From contig NZ_JAJQQS010000009.1 in NCBI RefSeq assembly GCF_021228125.1, positions 157,812 through 221,811 on the forward strand: a stretch of 64,000 nucleotides of DNA, read 5' to 3'. Below the pieces are notes generated by a model that was not told where the DNA came from, searched no databases, and saw nothing but the letters and a program-made list of their open reading frames with translations. Below are positions 47,590 through 55,364 of this stretch, in pieces; position 1 is the stretch's first letter, and each line of letters opens with the position of its first letter. A program made the translations under genes and the position numbers. This DNA comes from Streptomyces albireticuli (GTDB lineage Bacteria; Actinomycetota; Actinomycetes; Streptomycetales; Streptomycetaceae).

Positions 47590-48852
47590 GTGCACGACAA
47601 GACCGCCTCGCCCGCCCCCGCCCCCGCGCCTCCCCTCTTCACCTGGGAGTTCGCCGCCGATCCGTACCCGGCGTACGCCTGGCTGCGCGAGCACGCCCCC
47701 GTGCACCGCACCGCTCTCCCCAGCGGTGTCGAGGCATGGCTGGTCACCCGGTACGCCGACGCCCGCCAGGCGCTCGCCGACCAGCGGCTCTCGAAGAACC
47801 CCGTGCACCACTCCGAGTCCGCCCACGGCAAGGGCAAGGTCGGCATCCCCGGCGAGCGCAGCGCCAATCTGATGACGCACCTGCTCAACATCGACCCGCC
47901 GGACCACACCCGGCTGCGCCGGCTGGTCTCCAAGGCGTTCACCCCGCGCCGGGTCGCGGAGTTCGCGCCCCGCGTCCAGGAGCTGACCGACCAGCTCATC
48001 GACGGCTTCGCGGAGAGAGGGGAGGCCGACCTCATCCACGAGTTCGCCTTTCCCCTCCCCATCTACGCGATCTGCGACCTGCTCGGCGTGCCGCGCGAGG
48101 ACCAGGACGACTTCCGCGACTGGGCGGGCATGATGATCCGCCACGGCGGCGGGCCGCGCGGCGGCGTCGCCCGCGCGGTCAAGCGGATGCGCACCTATCT
48201 GGCGGAACTGATCCACCGTAAGCGGGAGAACCCGGGAGAAGACCTCATCTCCGGTCTTATCCGGGCGAGCGACCACGGTGAGCACCTGACGGAGAACGAG
48301 GCCGCGGCGATGGCCTTCATCCTCCTCTTCGCCGGTTTCGAAACAACTGTGAACCTGATCGGTAACGGAACCTACGCCCTGCTGCGCCATCCGGAGCAGC
48401 GCGCGCGGCTCCAGCGGGCCCTGGCCGAGGGTGACGAGACCCTGCTCGCCACCGGTGTCGAGGAGCTGCTCCGCTACGACGGGCCGGTGGAGCTCGCCAC
48501 CTGGCGGTTCGCCACCCAGGACCTGACGCTCGGCGGGCAGCGCGTCGCCGAGGGCGACCCCGTGCTCGTCGTCCTCGCCGCCGCCGACCGCGACCCCGAG
48601 CGGTTCGCCGACCCCGACACCCTCGACCTCGCCCGCCGCGACAACCAGCACCTCGGCTACGGCCACGGCATCCACTACTGCCTGGGCGCGCCGCTCGCCC
48701 GGCTGGAGGGCCAGGCGGCGCTCGCGACGCTCCTGCGCCGCCTTCCGGACCTGCGGCTGGCCGCCGACCCGGAGGAGCTGCGCTGGCGCGGAGGGCTCAT
48801 CATGCGCGGACTGCGCACGCTTCCGGTGGAGTTCACGGCACAGGGAAAATGA
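47590..48852 (+). CDS. Cytochrome P450 (CYP107-like)
   Basis: The 420-residue P450 has the I-helix motif FAGFETT, the K-helix EELLRY, a PERF-type segment DRDPERFADPD and the heme loop GYGHGIHYCLGAPLARLEG with the ligand Cys. The position between small membrane genes and rpf/eno matches S. coelicolor CYP107U1, which I recall as affecting sporulation; equivalence is inference. No ferredoxin gene is adjacent. TAGCGT lies 6 bases before the GTG start, and the only Shine-Dalgarno-like run abuts it, so the transcript is probably leaderless. Confidence 0.94.
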   Translation: MHDKTASPAPAPAPPLFTWEFAADPYPAYAWLREHAPVHRTALPSGVEAWLVTRYADARQALADQRLSKNPVHHSESAHGKGKVGIPGERSANLMTHLLNIDPPDHTRLRRLVSKAFTPRRVAEFAPRVQELTDQLIDGFAERGEADLIHEFAFPLPIYAICDLLGVPREDQDDFRDWAGMMIRHGGGPRGGVARAVKRMRTYLAELIHRKRENPGEDLISGLIRASDHGEHLTENEAAAMAFILLFAGFETTVNLIGNGTYALLRHPEQRARLQRALAEGDETLLATGVEELLRYDGPVELATWRFATQDLTLGGQRVAEGDPVLVVLAAADRDPERFADPDTLDLARRDNQHLGYGHGIHYCLGAPLARLEGQAALATLLRRLPDLRLAADPEELRWRGGLIMRGLRTLPVEFTAQGK

Positions 48853-48910
48853 CCCCATGTCATACCATGCGCCCCGCATGTGATCTGCGCGTGACCTGCG
48901 CTACACCGGC

Positions 48911-48939
48911 TTGTGACTCCCGGGGGCCGTCGCTATCTT
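48911..48939 (+). promoter_or_regulatory. Promoter of the Rpf/LysM gene
   Basis: TTGTGA (48911-48916) and TATCTT (48934-48939) are 17 bases apart, a good HrdB-type promoter about 37 bases before the ATG. No riboswitch lies between promoter and gene. Confidence 0.65.
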
Positions 48940-48976
48940 CGACGACCATATCCGCCGCCACACGAGAGGCCACCGC

Positions 48977-50080
48977 ATGCGCTCCGGGAACGGTCGACAT
49001 CGCAGACCCCGCCAGGCACCCGCCATCGTGGTCGCCGCGGGGGTGACGGGATCGGCGCTCGCCATGCCGCTGCTCGCCGCCACGGGCGCCCACGCCGCCG
49101 ACGCCCCGACCTGGGACCGCGTCGCGCAGTGCGAGAGCGGAGGCATGTGGAGCGCCAACGCCGGCAACGGCTCGTACGGCGGACTCCAGCTCACCCAGGA
49201 GCTCTGGGAGCAGAACGGCGGCCGCACGTACGCCCCGCGCCCCGACCTCGCGAGCAGGTCCCAGCAGATAGCCGTCGCGGAGAAGATCCTCAACGGCAGC
49301 GGCCCGGGCACCTGGCGGAACTGCGGTACGTCGGCCGGGCTCGGCAAGAACGGCCCGGCTCCGGAGGTGAACCCCGGCAGCACGAAGGATCCCTCGCGGG
49401 AGGCGCCCTCCGCCCCGCGCGCGCCGGAGCACTCCCCGTCCCCGTCGACGGGCCGCCCGGATTCGGACGCGTCGGCGCGTCCGACGGAGCCCTCCAAGCC
49501 GGCGGAACCGTCCGGATCGGCGAAGCCCTCCGAACCGTCCTCCTCGCCGTCCCCGTCGGCACCCGCCCCGAGCGGAACCCCTTCCGGCTCCGCGAAGCCC
49601 GGCAAGGACGCCGGCTCCCCGTCTGGGACGCCCTCCGATACGCCCTCGGCCCCCGCGGGCGAGCGGCCGGACGCCGGGCACGGCGGCACCCCCACGGACG
49701 ACCCCACCGAAATCCCCACGGGCTCCGGCCCGTCCGCCCCGGGCCCCGTCAACCCGCCTACGGGCACCCCCGGCACGAGCCCGGGCCCCGCGGACTCCGG
49801 TACGCCCGGCACCCCCGCCGGGGAGGGCACCGGCAAGCACCGCGCGGATCCGCCGCGTTCGGACGGCGGGGAGCGCCCCTCCCGCGGCGGCGACGAGGCG
49901 CGCCCCGGGGTGCCGGCGGCGGGCGACTACACCGTCCGAGCCGGTGACAATCTGTCAGCGATAGCGGAGAAGCACTCCGTTACGGGTGGCTGGCACTCGC
50001 TCTACGAGCGCAACGAGAAGGTGGTCGGCAAGGATCCGGACCTGATCCTTCCTGGTCAGAAGCTTGAGATGGGCAAATAG
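48977..50080 (+). CDS. Resuscitation-promoting-factor-like secreted hydrolase with LysM
   Basis: The 367-residue protein has an Arg-rich signal peptide ending near AHA, an Rpf (lysozyme-like) domain (about 42-118) with the catalytic Glu in RVAQCESGG, and a long Pro/Ser/Gly-rich spacer (about 130-310). A C-terminal LysM follows (YTVRAGDNLSAIAEKH to PGQKLEMG). By family it cleaves peptidoglycan during spore germination. It is beside a second Rpf gene, as rpfC and rpfA are in S. coelicolor as I recall. The spacer is much longer than in the neighbour. Confidence 0.93.
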   Translation: MRSGNGRHRRPRQAPAIVVAAGVTGSALAMPLLAATGAHAADAPTWDRVAQCESGGMWSANAGNGSYGGLQLTQELWEQNGGRTYAPRPDLASRSQQIAVAEKILNGSGPGTWRNCGTSAGLGKNGPAPEVNPGSTKDPSREAPSAPRAPEHSPSPSTGRPDSDASARPTEPSKPAEPSGSAKPSEPSSSPSPSAPAPSGTPSGSAKPGKDAGSPSGTPSDTPSAPAGERPDAGHGGTPTDDPTEIPTGSGPSAPGPVNPPTGTPGTSPGPADSGTPGTPAGEGTGKHRADPPRSDGGERPSRGGDEARPGVPAAGDYTVRAGDNLSAIAEKHSVTGGWHSLYERNEKVVGKDPDLILPGQKLEMGK

Positions 50081-50245
50081 CGCGGCAGTTCGGGGGGAAT
50101 GTCCGTTCCCAGTCGAAAGTGAGACATGGGTCTCGTTGCTTTTCGGCGGAACGCCATCCTCCCGAACTTTCCGCACCGCCTCTCACCTGCGGAAATGTCG
50201 GGTTCCCATGGGTAACTAGAGGCAACTGTGGCTGGAAAGAGGGGT

Positions 50246-50275
50246 TTGAACCCTCCGGCCGACTGTGTTTACCGT
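50246..50275 (+). promoter_or_regulatory. Promoter upstream of the c-di-AMP riboswitch
   Basis: TTGAAC (50246-50251) and TACCGT (50270-50275) are spaced by 18 bases and lie directly before the riboswitch aptamer. Confidence 0.55.
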
Positions 50276-50299
50276 CGTGACCGCTCGCCACCGCGAGCA

Positions 50300-50516
50300 C
50301 CACGGTCGCCACGCCGAATCCTGCCGGCGGCCGGCGGAGTCGTCGCGTTGAGCGCCGTAGGCAGGAGCGGGGGAACCAGGTAAGTGCCGGGACGGATTCC
50401 GTCGGTCGACCAAGGCCGGGGGAGACCGGAACGGCTAGGGGTGAAGCCGGGAGTGCTCGCACGACCGGCCGGGCGAACTCACTAGCCCGAACCCGACAGC
50501 TCACCTCGTAGGCGTC
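50300..50516 (+). promoter_or_regulatory. ydaO/yuaA c-di-AMP riboswitch
   Basis: The leader has the conserved ydaO blocks in order: GCCGAATCCTGCC (50313-50325), GGAGCGGGGGAACCA (from 50363), AGGGGTGAA (from 50437), CCCGAACCCGACAGCTCACC (from 50487) and TCGTAGGCG near 50516. The ribosome site of the rpfA-like gene follows within a few bases. In Streptomyces this class binds c-di-AMP and turns down wall hydrolase expression. Confidence 0.93.
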
Positions 50517-50532
50517 GGTGAGGAAACGACTC

Positions 50533-51288
50533 ATGTCCAAGGGCAAGCACCGTCGTCCGTCCAAGGCCGTCCGTATCGTCACGCTCGCCGGTGTCACCGG
50601 CGCGGCCGTCGCCGCCCCGCTGATGATCGCCACCTCCGCGAACGCCGCCTCCGTCTCCACCTGGGACAAGGTCGCCCAGTGCGAGTCCAGTGGCGACTGG
50701 TCCATCAACAACGGCAACGGCTACTACGGCGGCCTCCAGTTCTCGAAGTCCTCCTGGGACGCCGCGGGCGGCGGCCAGTACGCCGCGTACCCGCACCAGG
50801 CCACCAAGAGCCAGCAGATCGCCGTCGCCGAGAAGCTGCTCGCCATGCAGGGCCCGGGTGCCTGGGGCTGCGCCGGCCCGGGCGGCCTGACCGCCGGTGG
50901 CCCGAAGGCCGACGTGGACACGTCCGGCTCCGGCAGCACCACCAAGTCCTCGCGAGGCACCTCCACCAAGTCGCACGCCGACCGCAGCGAGCGCCAGGCC
51001 GCGCCCAAGCGGACCACCCCGAAGCAGAGCGCCCCGAAGTACGTCGCCCCGCAGGCCGACGACCAGGACGAGGCCCCCGCGCCGAAGCCCGCCGCCCCGA
51101 AGCACTCCGCCTCGGGTTCCTTCAAGAAGGGCGACGGCGAGTACCAGGTCAAGGAAGGCGACACCCTCGCCAAGATCGCCGAGACCCAGAAGGTCAAGGG
51201 CGGCTGGCAGGAGCTCCACAAGCTGAACAAGGACGTCGTCGAGGACGCCGACCTGATCTTCGTCGGTCAGCAGCTGCACCTGCGCTGA
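50533..51288 (+). CDS. rpfA: Resuscitation-promoting factor, Rpf domain plus LysM
   Basis: The 251-residue secreted protein has a signal peptide ending ANA near residue 37 and an Rpf domain (about 38-115) with the catalytic Glu in KVAQCESSGDW and GGLQFSKSSWDAAGG. A Lys/Pro/Ser linker and a C-terminal LysM follow (YQVKEGDTLAKIAETQ to VGQQLHLR). It hydrolyses peptidoglycan to promote germination. The ATG at 50533 is used because GAGGAAA lies 7 bases before it; an upstream GTG at 50518 overlaps that site. The c-di-AMP riboswitch and the eno neighbour match S. coelicolor rpfA. Confidence 0.94.
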   Translation: MSKGKHRRPSKAVRIVTLAGVTGAAVAAPLMIATSANAASVSTWDKVAQCESSGDWSINNGNGYYGGLQFSKSSWDAAGGGQYAAYPHQATKSQQIAVAEKLLAMQGPGAWGCAGPGGLTAGGPKADVDTSGSGSTTKSSRGTSTKSHADRSERQAAPKRTTPKQSAPKYVAPQADDQDEAPAPKPAAPKHSASGSFKKGDGEYQVKEGDTLAKIAETQKVKGGWQELHKLNKDVVEDADLIFVGQQLHLR

Positions 51289-51369
51289 CCCGGCGGGCGC
51301 ACCGCGCCCCGCCGTCCGGCCCCCGTCGACCGCCTGCCGGCCGGGGCCCGGACACCGAACGCAGCGGTC

Positions 51370-51411
51370 GCCCCGCTCCGCCGCGCCCCCGGGCGCGGGC
51401 CGGAGCGGGGC
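51370..51411 (+). terminator. Terminator after rpfA
   Basis: GCCCCGCTCCG and its complement frame an inner GCGCCC/GGGCGC stem (51370-51411), about 80 bases after the rpfA stop. The rest of the 338-base gap to eno has no gene. It holds TTGACA at 51486-51491 without a good -10, and TAGGCT at 51583-51588 as a possible eno -10. Confidence 0.75.
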
Positions 51412-51626
51412 TTCCGCCGTTTCCCGGCCCGCTGCCTCCGGGCCCCGGGGAGTTCCCCGACCCCTTCACCGCTGAGCGAACACCCTTGACATTCGTCCGC
51501 TGATCTCGGCGTTTGTGTTGTTTTTTCCGGCTTCCCGGCCCGGGAAACCGGTCCAACGGCAGGGGGAGCCCCCGGAGCCCGTTAGGCTCGTGCCCAGAAC
51601 TCCAGACACACACGAAGGAGACCCTC

Positions 51627-52907
51627 GTGCCGTCCATCGACGTCGTCGTAGCTCGCGAGATCCTCGACTCGCGAGGCAACCCCACGGTCGAGGTCGAGGT
51701 CGGCCTCGACGACGGCTCCACGGGCCGTGCCGCCGTGCCGTCCGGTGCCTCGACCGGTGCCTTCGAGGCCATCGAGCTCCGTGACGGTGACAAGAACCGT
51801 TACCTCGGCAAGGGCGTCGAGAAGGCCGTCCTGGCCGTCATCGAGCAGATCGGCCCGGAGCTCGTCGGCTACGACGCCACCGAGCAGCGCCTGATCGACC
51901 AGGCCATGTTCGACCTGGACGCCACCGACAACAAGGGCTCGCTCGGCGCCAACGCCATCCTCGGCGTCTCCCTCGCCGTCGCGCACGCCGCGTCCGAGGC
52001 CTCCGACCTGCCGCTCTTCCGCTACCTCGGCGGCCCGAACGCGCACCTGCTGCCCGTTCCGATGATGAACATCCTCAACGGTGGGTCGCACGCCGACTCC
52101 AACGTCGACATCCAGGAGTTCATGATCGCGCCGATCGGCGCCGAGTCCTTCTCCGAGGCGCTGCGCTGGGGCACCGAGGTCTACCACACCCTCAAGGCCG
52201 TCCTGAAGCGCAAGGGCCTGTCCACCGGCCTCGGCGACGAGGGCGGCTTCGCCCCGAACCTGGGCTCCAACCGCGAGGCCCTCGACCTCATCCTCGAGGC
52301 CATCAAGGAGGCCGGTTACACCCCCGGCCAGGACGTGGCGCTCGCGCTCGACGTCGCCGCCTCCGAGTTCTACAAGGACGGCGCGTACGAGTTCGAGGGC
52401 AAGTCCCGCTCGGCCGCCGAGATGACCGACTACTACGCCGAGCTCGTCGCCGCGTACCCGCTGGTCTCCATCGAGGACCCGCTGTTCGAGGACGACTGGG
52501 CCGGCTGGCAGACCCTCACCGAGCGCCTCGGCGACAAGGTGCAGATCGTCGGTGACGACCTGTTCGTCACCAACCCCGAGCGCCTCGGCCGCGGCATCGA
52601 GGAGGGCGCCGCCAACGCCCTGCTGGTCAAGGTCAACCAGATCGGTTCGCTGACCGAGACCCTGGACGCCGTCGAGCTGGCCCAGCGCAACGGCTTCAAG
52701 TGCATGATGTCGCACCGCTCCGGCGAGACCGAGGACGTCACCATCGCCGACCTGGCCGTCGCCACCAACTGCGGCCAGATCAAGACCGGTGCCCCGGCCC
52801 GCTCCGAGCGCGTCGCCAAGTACAACCAGCTGCTGCGCATCGAGGAGATCCTCGACGACGCCGCGGTGTACGCGGGCCGCAGCGCCTTCCCGCGCTTCAA
52901 GGGCTGA
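51627..52907 (+). CDS. eno: Enolase
   Basis: Enolase interconverts 2-phosphoglycerate and PEP in glycolysis. The 426-residue protein has ILDSRGNPTVEVEV, the loop GASTGAFEA, GDEGGFAPNL, the catalytic segment LLVKVNQIGSLTET and the signature MSHRSGETEDVTIADLAVA. GTG at 51627 follows GAAGGAG. It is well expressed by the look of its codon use, which is almost fully optimised. Confidence 0.98.
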   Translation: MPSIDVVVAREILDSRGNPTVEVEVGLDDGSTGRAAVPSGASTGAFEAIELRDGDKNRYLGKGVEKAVLAVIEQIGPELVGYDATEQRLIDQAMFDLDATDNKGSLGANAILGVSLAVAHAASEASDLPLFRYLGGPNAHLLPVPMMNILNGGSHADSNVDIQEFMIAPIGAESFSEALRWGTEVYHTLKAVLKRKGLSTGLGDEGGFAPNLGSNREALDLILEAIKEAGYTPGQDVALALDVAASEFYKDGAYEFEGKSRSAAEMTDYYAELVAAYPLVSIEDPLFEDDWAGWQTLTERLGDKVQIVGDDLFVTNPERLGRGIEEGAANALLVKVNQIGSLTETLDAVELAQRNGFKCMMSHRSGETEDVTIADLAVATNCGQIKTGAPARSERVAKYNQLLRIEEILDDAAVYAGRSAFPRFKG

Positions 52908-52959
52908 GAATCTCCCCCGGGGAGCCGAGAAACTCCCCCGGGAGAGTCGACAGCCTCAC

Positions 52960-53000
52960 TACGTCCCCGGCCACGGTCCCGTACCGTGGCCGGGGACGTA
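52960..53000 (+). terminator. Perfect hairpin between eno and the DivIC-like gene
   Basis: Eighteen-base perfect arms (52960-52977 and 52983-53000) enclose a 5-base loop. It is 53 bases after the eno stop and 22 before the next start, so it terminates eno or shapes the leader of the next gene. Confidence 0.8.
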
Positions 53001-53021
53001 CGTTCGTAACGGGGAGGCGAT

Positions 53022-53492
53022 GTGGTGGCTGACCGGTTCTCCACCGCGACCAAGCTCAAGGCGCTCGGCACGGTGCTCGTCAACGGGCCCTCGGCCCGGA
53101 CCTACCGCGCCAAGCCGCCCCGCCGCAGCCGGCTCACCGGCCGCGCCGCGCTCCTCGCGCTCGTCGTCTGCTCCCTGGTCGTCGCCCTCGCCTACCCCAT
53201 GCGCCAGTGGGTCACCCAGCGCTCGGACATCGCCGACCAGCGGCGCCAGTCCGAGCGGGCGCGCGAGCAGGTGCAGCGGCTGCTGGACCACAAGGCGCGC
53301 CTGGAGGACCCGGCCTACGTCGAGCAGCAGGCGCGCGAGCACCTGCACTACGTGCGCGAGGGCGAGACCGGCTACAGCGTGGTCGACGGCAGCGGCGACG
53401 CCAAGCGGCCCGAGGACCAGGGCGCCGCGGACCGCCCCTGGTACAGCAACCTCTGGGACGGCGTGGACACCGCCGACGCCGACACGCCCTGA
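53022..53492 (+). CDS. FtsB/DivIC-type septum formation initiator protein
   Basis: The 156-residue bitopic protein has a basic N terminus, one membrane segment (about 42-60) and an extracytoplasmic coiled coil (RQSERAREQVQRLLDHKARL). The conserved C-terminal motif is DPAYVEQQAREHLHYVREGE. It belongs to the divisome FtsB/DivIC family, which partners with FtsL and FtsQ/DivIB. The position after eno is conserved in actinobacteria. GTG at 53022 follows GGGGAGG; a second GTG one codon on is also possible. Confidence 0.92.
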   Translation: MVADRFSTATKLKALGTVLVNGPSARTYRAKPPRRSRLTGRAALLALVVCSLVVALAYPMRQWVTQRSDIADQRRQSERAREQVQRLLDHKARLEDPAYVEQQAREHLHYVREGETGYSVVDGSGDAKRPEDQGAADRPWYSNLWDGVDTADADTP

Positions 53493-53540
53493 GCCGCACC
53501 CCCGACCCCGATCCGAGACCGAGCGAGCACGAGCGAGCAC

Positions 53541-54071
53541 ATGGACACCCCTCCTCCGAAGACCGAGCCCACCGAGCCCACCGACGCGGACATCGCCGCG
53601 TTCAAGGAGCAGCTGGGCCGCCCGCCGCGCGGGCTGCGCACCATCGCCCACCGCTGCCCCTGCGGCAACCCCGATGTCGTCGAGACCCAGCCGCGCCTTG
53701 AGGACGGTACGCCGTTCCCGACGCTGTACTACCTGACCTGCCCGCGCGCGGCCTCCGCCATCGGCACGCTGGAGGCGGACGGCGTCATGAAGGAGATGAC
53801 GGCGCGCCTCAAGACCGACCCGGAGCTGGCCGCCGCCTACCAGGCCGCGCACGACGACTACATCACCCGCCGTGACGCGATCGAGGTGCTGGAGGGCTTC
53901 CCGAGCGCGGGCGGCATGCCGGACCGCGTGAAGTGCCTGCACGTCCTCGTCGGCCACTCGCTGGCCGCCGGCCCGGGGGTGAACCCGCTGGGCGACGAGG
54001 CGATCGCGATGCTGCCCGAGTGGTGGGCGAAGGGTCCGTGCGTGAGCCCCTGCGGGGGTGACGAGAAGTGA
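53541..54071 (+). CDS. DUF501 family protein
   Basis: The 176-residue cytoplasmic protein has the DUF501 pattern: DIAAFKEQLGRPPRG, HRCPCGNPDVVETQPRLEDG, PTLYYLTCPRA and VKCLHVLVGHSLAAGPGVNP, with several conserved Cys and His that could bind metal. The function is unknown. It lies between the FtsB-like gene and ppx/gppA, a conserved actinobacterial order, and overlaps the latter by four bases. Confidence 0.92.
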   Translation: MDTPPPKTEPTEPTDADIAAFKEQLGRPPRGLRTIAHRCPCGNPDVVETQPRLEDGTPFPTLYYLTCPRAASAIGTLEADGVMKEMTARLKTDPELAAAYQAAHDDYITRRDAIEVLEGFPSAGGMPDRVKCLHVLVGHSLAAGPGVNPLGDEAIAMLPEWWAKGPCVSPCGGDEK

Positions 54072-55009
54072 CCCGCGTCGCCGCGGTCGACTGCGGCACG
54101 AACTCCATCCGGCTGCTGGTCGCCGACCTGGACCCGGCCACCGGGGAGCTCACCGAGCTGGACCGCCGGATGACGATCGTCCGGCTCGGCCAGGGCGTGG
54201 ACCGCACCGGCCGGCTGGCCGACGAGGCCCTGGAGCGGACCTTCGCCGCCTGCCGGGAGTACGCGGAGGTCATCCGCGAGCTGAAGGCCGAGCGCACCCG
54301 CTTCGTGGCGACCTCCGCCTCGCGCGACGCGGAGAACCGCGCGGACTTCGTGCGCGGGGTCGTGGAGATCCTGGGCGTGGAGCCCGAGGTGATCAGCGGT
54401 GACCAGGAGGCGGAGTTCTCCTTCACCGGCGCGACCAAGGAGCTGACCGGCCGCGACGACCTGGCGAAGCCGTATCTGGTGGTCGACATCGGCGGCGGCT
54501 CCACGGAGTTCGTCGTGGGCGACGACCGGGTGCGGGCCGCGCGCAGCGTGGACGTGGGCTGCGTCCGGATGACGGAGCGTCATCTGGTGGTGGACGGCGA
54601 GGTGTCCGACCCGCCGGCGGCCGACCGGATCGCCGCGATGAGGGCCGACATAGAGGCCGCCCTCGACCTCGCGGAGGAGACCGTTCCGCTGGGCGAGGCG
54701 AAGACGCTCGTGGGGCTGGCCGGCTCGGTCACCACCGTCGCCGCGATCGCCCTCGGCCTCCGGGAGTACGACTGGTCGGTGATCCACCACTCCCGTATCT
54801 CGCTGGAACGGGTGCAAGAGATCACCGACGAGCTGCTGACGTCGACGCACGAACAGCGTGCGGCGATCCCCGTGATGCACCCGGGCCGGGTCGACGTGAT
54901 CGCCGCCGGGGCGCTCGTCCTGCGCTCGATCATGGAGCGGACGGGGGCCCGGGAGGTCGTCGTGAGCGAGCACGACATCCTCGACGGGATCGCCTGGAGC
55001 GTCGCCTGA
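54068..55009 (+). CDS. Ppx/GppA family exopolyphosphatase
   Basis: The 313-residue protein has the actin-like ASKHA phosphate motifs AAVDCGTNSIRLLVAD and VVDIGGGSTEF, and GLAGSVTTVAAIAL. It is the short, two-domain actinobacterial form without HD and C-terminal domains. By family it degrades polyphosphate and/or pppGpp. The GTG at 54068 overlaps the DUF501 stop. A strong hairpin follows the gene at 55073. Confidence 0.93.
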   Translation: MTRVAAVDCGTNSIRLLVADLDPATGELTELDRRMTIVRLGQGVDRTGRLADEALERTFAACREYAEVIRELKAERTRFVATSASRDAENRADFVRGVVEILGVEPEVISGDQEAEFSFTGATKELTGRDDLAKPYLVVDIGGGSTEFVVGDDRVRAARSVDVGCVRMTERHLVVDGEVSDPPAADRIAAMRADIEAALDLAEETVPLGEAKTLVGLAGSVTTVAAIALGLREYDWSVIHHSRISLERVQEITDELLTSTHEQRAAIPVMHPGRVDVIAAGALVLRSIMERTGAREVVVSEHDILDGIAWSVA

Positions 55010-55029
55010 CGGGCACCGCGGAAAAAGGT

Positions 55030-55047
55030 TCGTGAAATCCTTCACAT
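55030..55047. promoter_or_regulatory. Rex-like operator (distal)
   Basis: TCGTGAAATCCTTCACAT matches the Rex consensus TTGTGAA-N4-TTCACAA at 12 of 14 fixed positions. It lies 20 bases after the ppx stop and about 320 bases before ndh. Confidence 0.5.
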
Positions 55048-55072
55048 GAAAAAATGGCCGACGGGCCACGGC

Positions 55073-55092
55073 AGGGGACCTTTGGGTCCCCT
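55073..55092 (+). terminator. Terminator after ppx/gppA
   Basis: Eight-base perfect stem (55073-55080, 55085-55092) with loop TTTG, followed by TTG. It lies 63 bases after the stop codon. Confidence 0.75.
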
Positions 55093-55157
55093 TTGTCCGT
55101 CCCGGGGGCTGTCGCGACCGGAATGGGTCCGGTTTCGGGTGGGTTAAAGGAACGTTT

Positions 55158-55295
55158 ATGCAGGCGGCTCCGGACCAGTGGTCCAGTCGCCTCACACGCC
55201 ACAAGGCCAGTTCAGTGGGGGTGCACAACGCACGCCCGGACGCGGTGGTTCCCTTTCCGTACCATGACATGGGTCACGGAGGCGGCGGAGTGTAG
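55158..55295 (+). CDS. Possible small protein of 45 residues
   Basis: An ATG at 55158 follows AAAGGAA at a usable spacing and opens a 45-codon frame (MQAAPDQWSSRLTRHK start, Gly-rich end) in the 355-base gap between ppx and ndh. Third positions are biased to G/C in parts. I do not recognise it. It could also be a leader reading frame upstream of ndh or chance. The two Rex-like sites flank it. Confidence 0.3.
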   Translation: MQAAPDQWSSRLTRHKASSVGVHNARPDAVVPFPYHDMGHGGGGV

Positions 55296-55313
55296 CAGAC
55301 AGGCCCCCACACC

Positions 55314-55331
55314 TTGTGAAGGGGCTCACGA
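55314..55331. promoter_or_regulatory. Rex-like operator (proximal to ndh)
   Basis: TTGTGAAGGGGCTCACGA matches TTGTGAA-N4-TTCACAA at 12 of 14 fixed positions and lies 34-51 bases before the ndh ATG. A GATACT -10-like element (55353-55358) lies just downstream, so Rex bound here could block ndh transcription when NAD is abundant. Confidence 0.65.
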
Positions 55332-55364
55332 GCACCCGTGTCGGGAGTGCTGGATACTCGAAAC

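Noticed and set aside
46867..48879. Collagen-like Gly-rich frame on the minus strand through the repeat tract and P450
   Set aside because: The Gly-X-X look comes from the GC repeat read backward; most of it lies antisense to the P450 gene.
48853..48976. Second c-di-AMP riboswitch before the first Rpf gene
   Set aside because: The leader is only about 30 bases and lacks every ydaO block.
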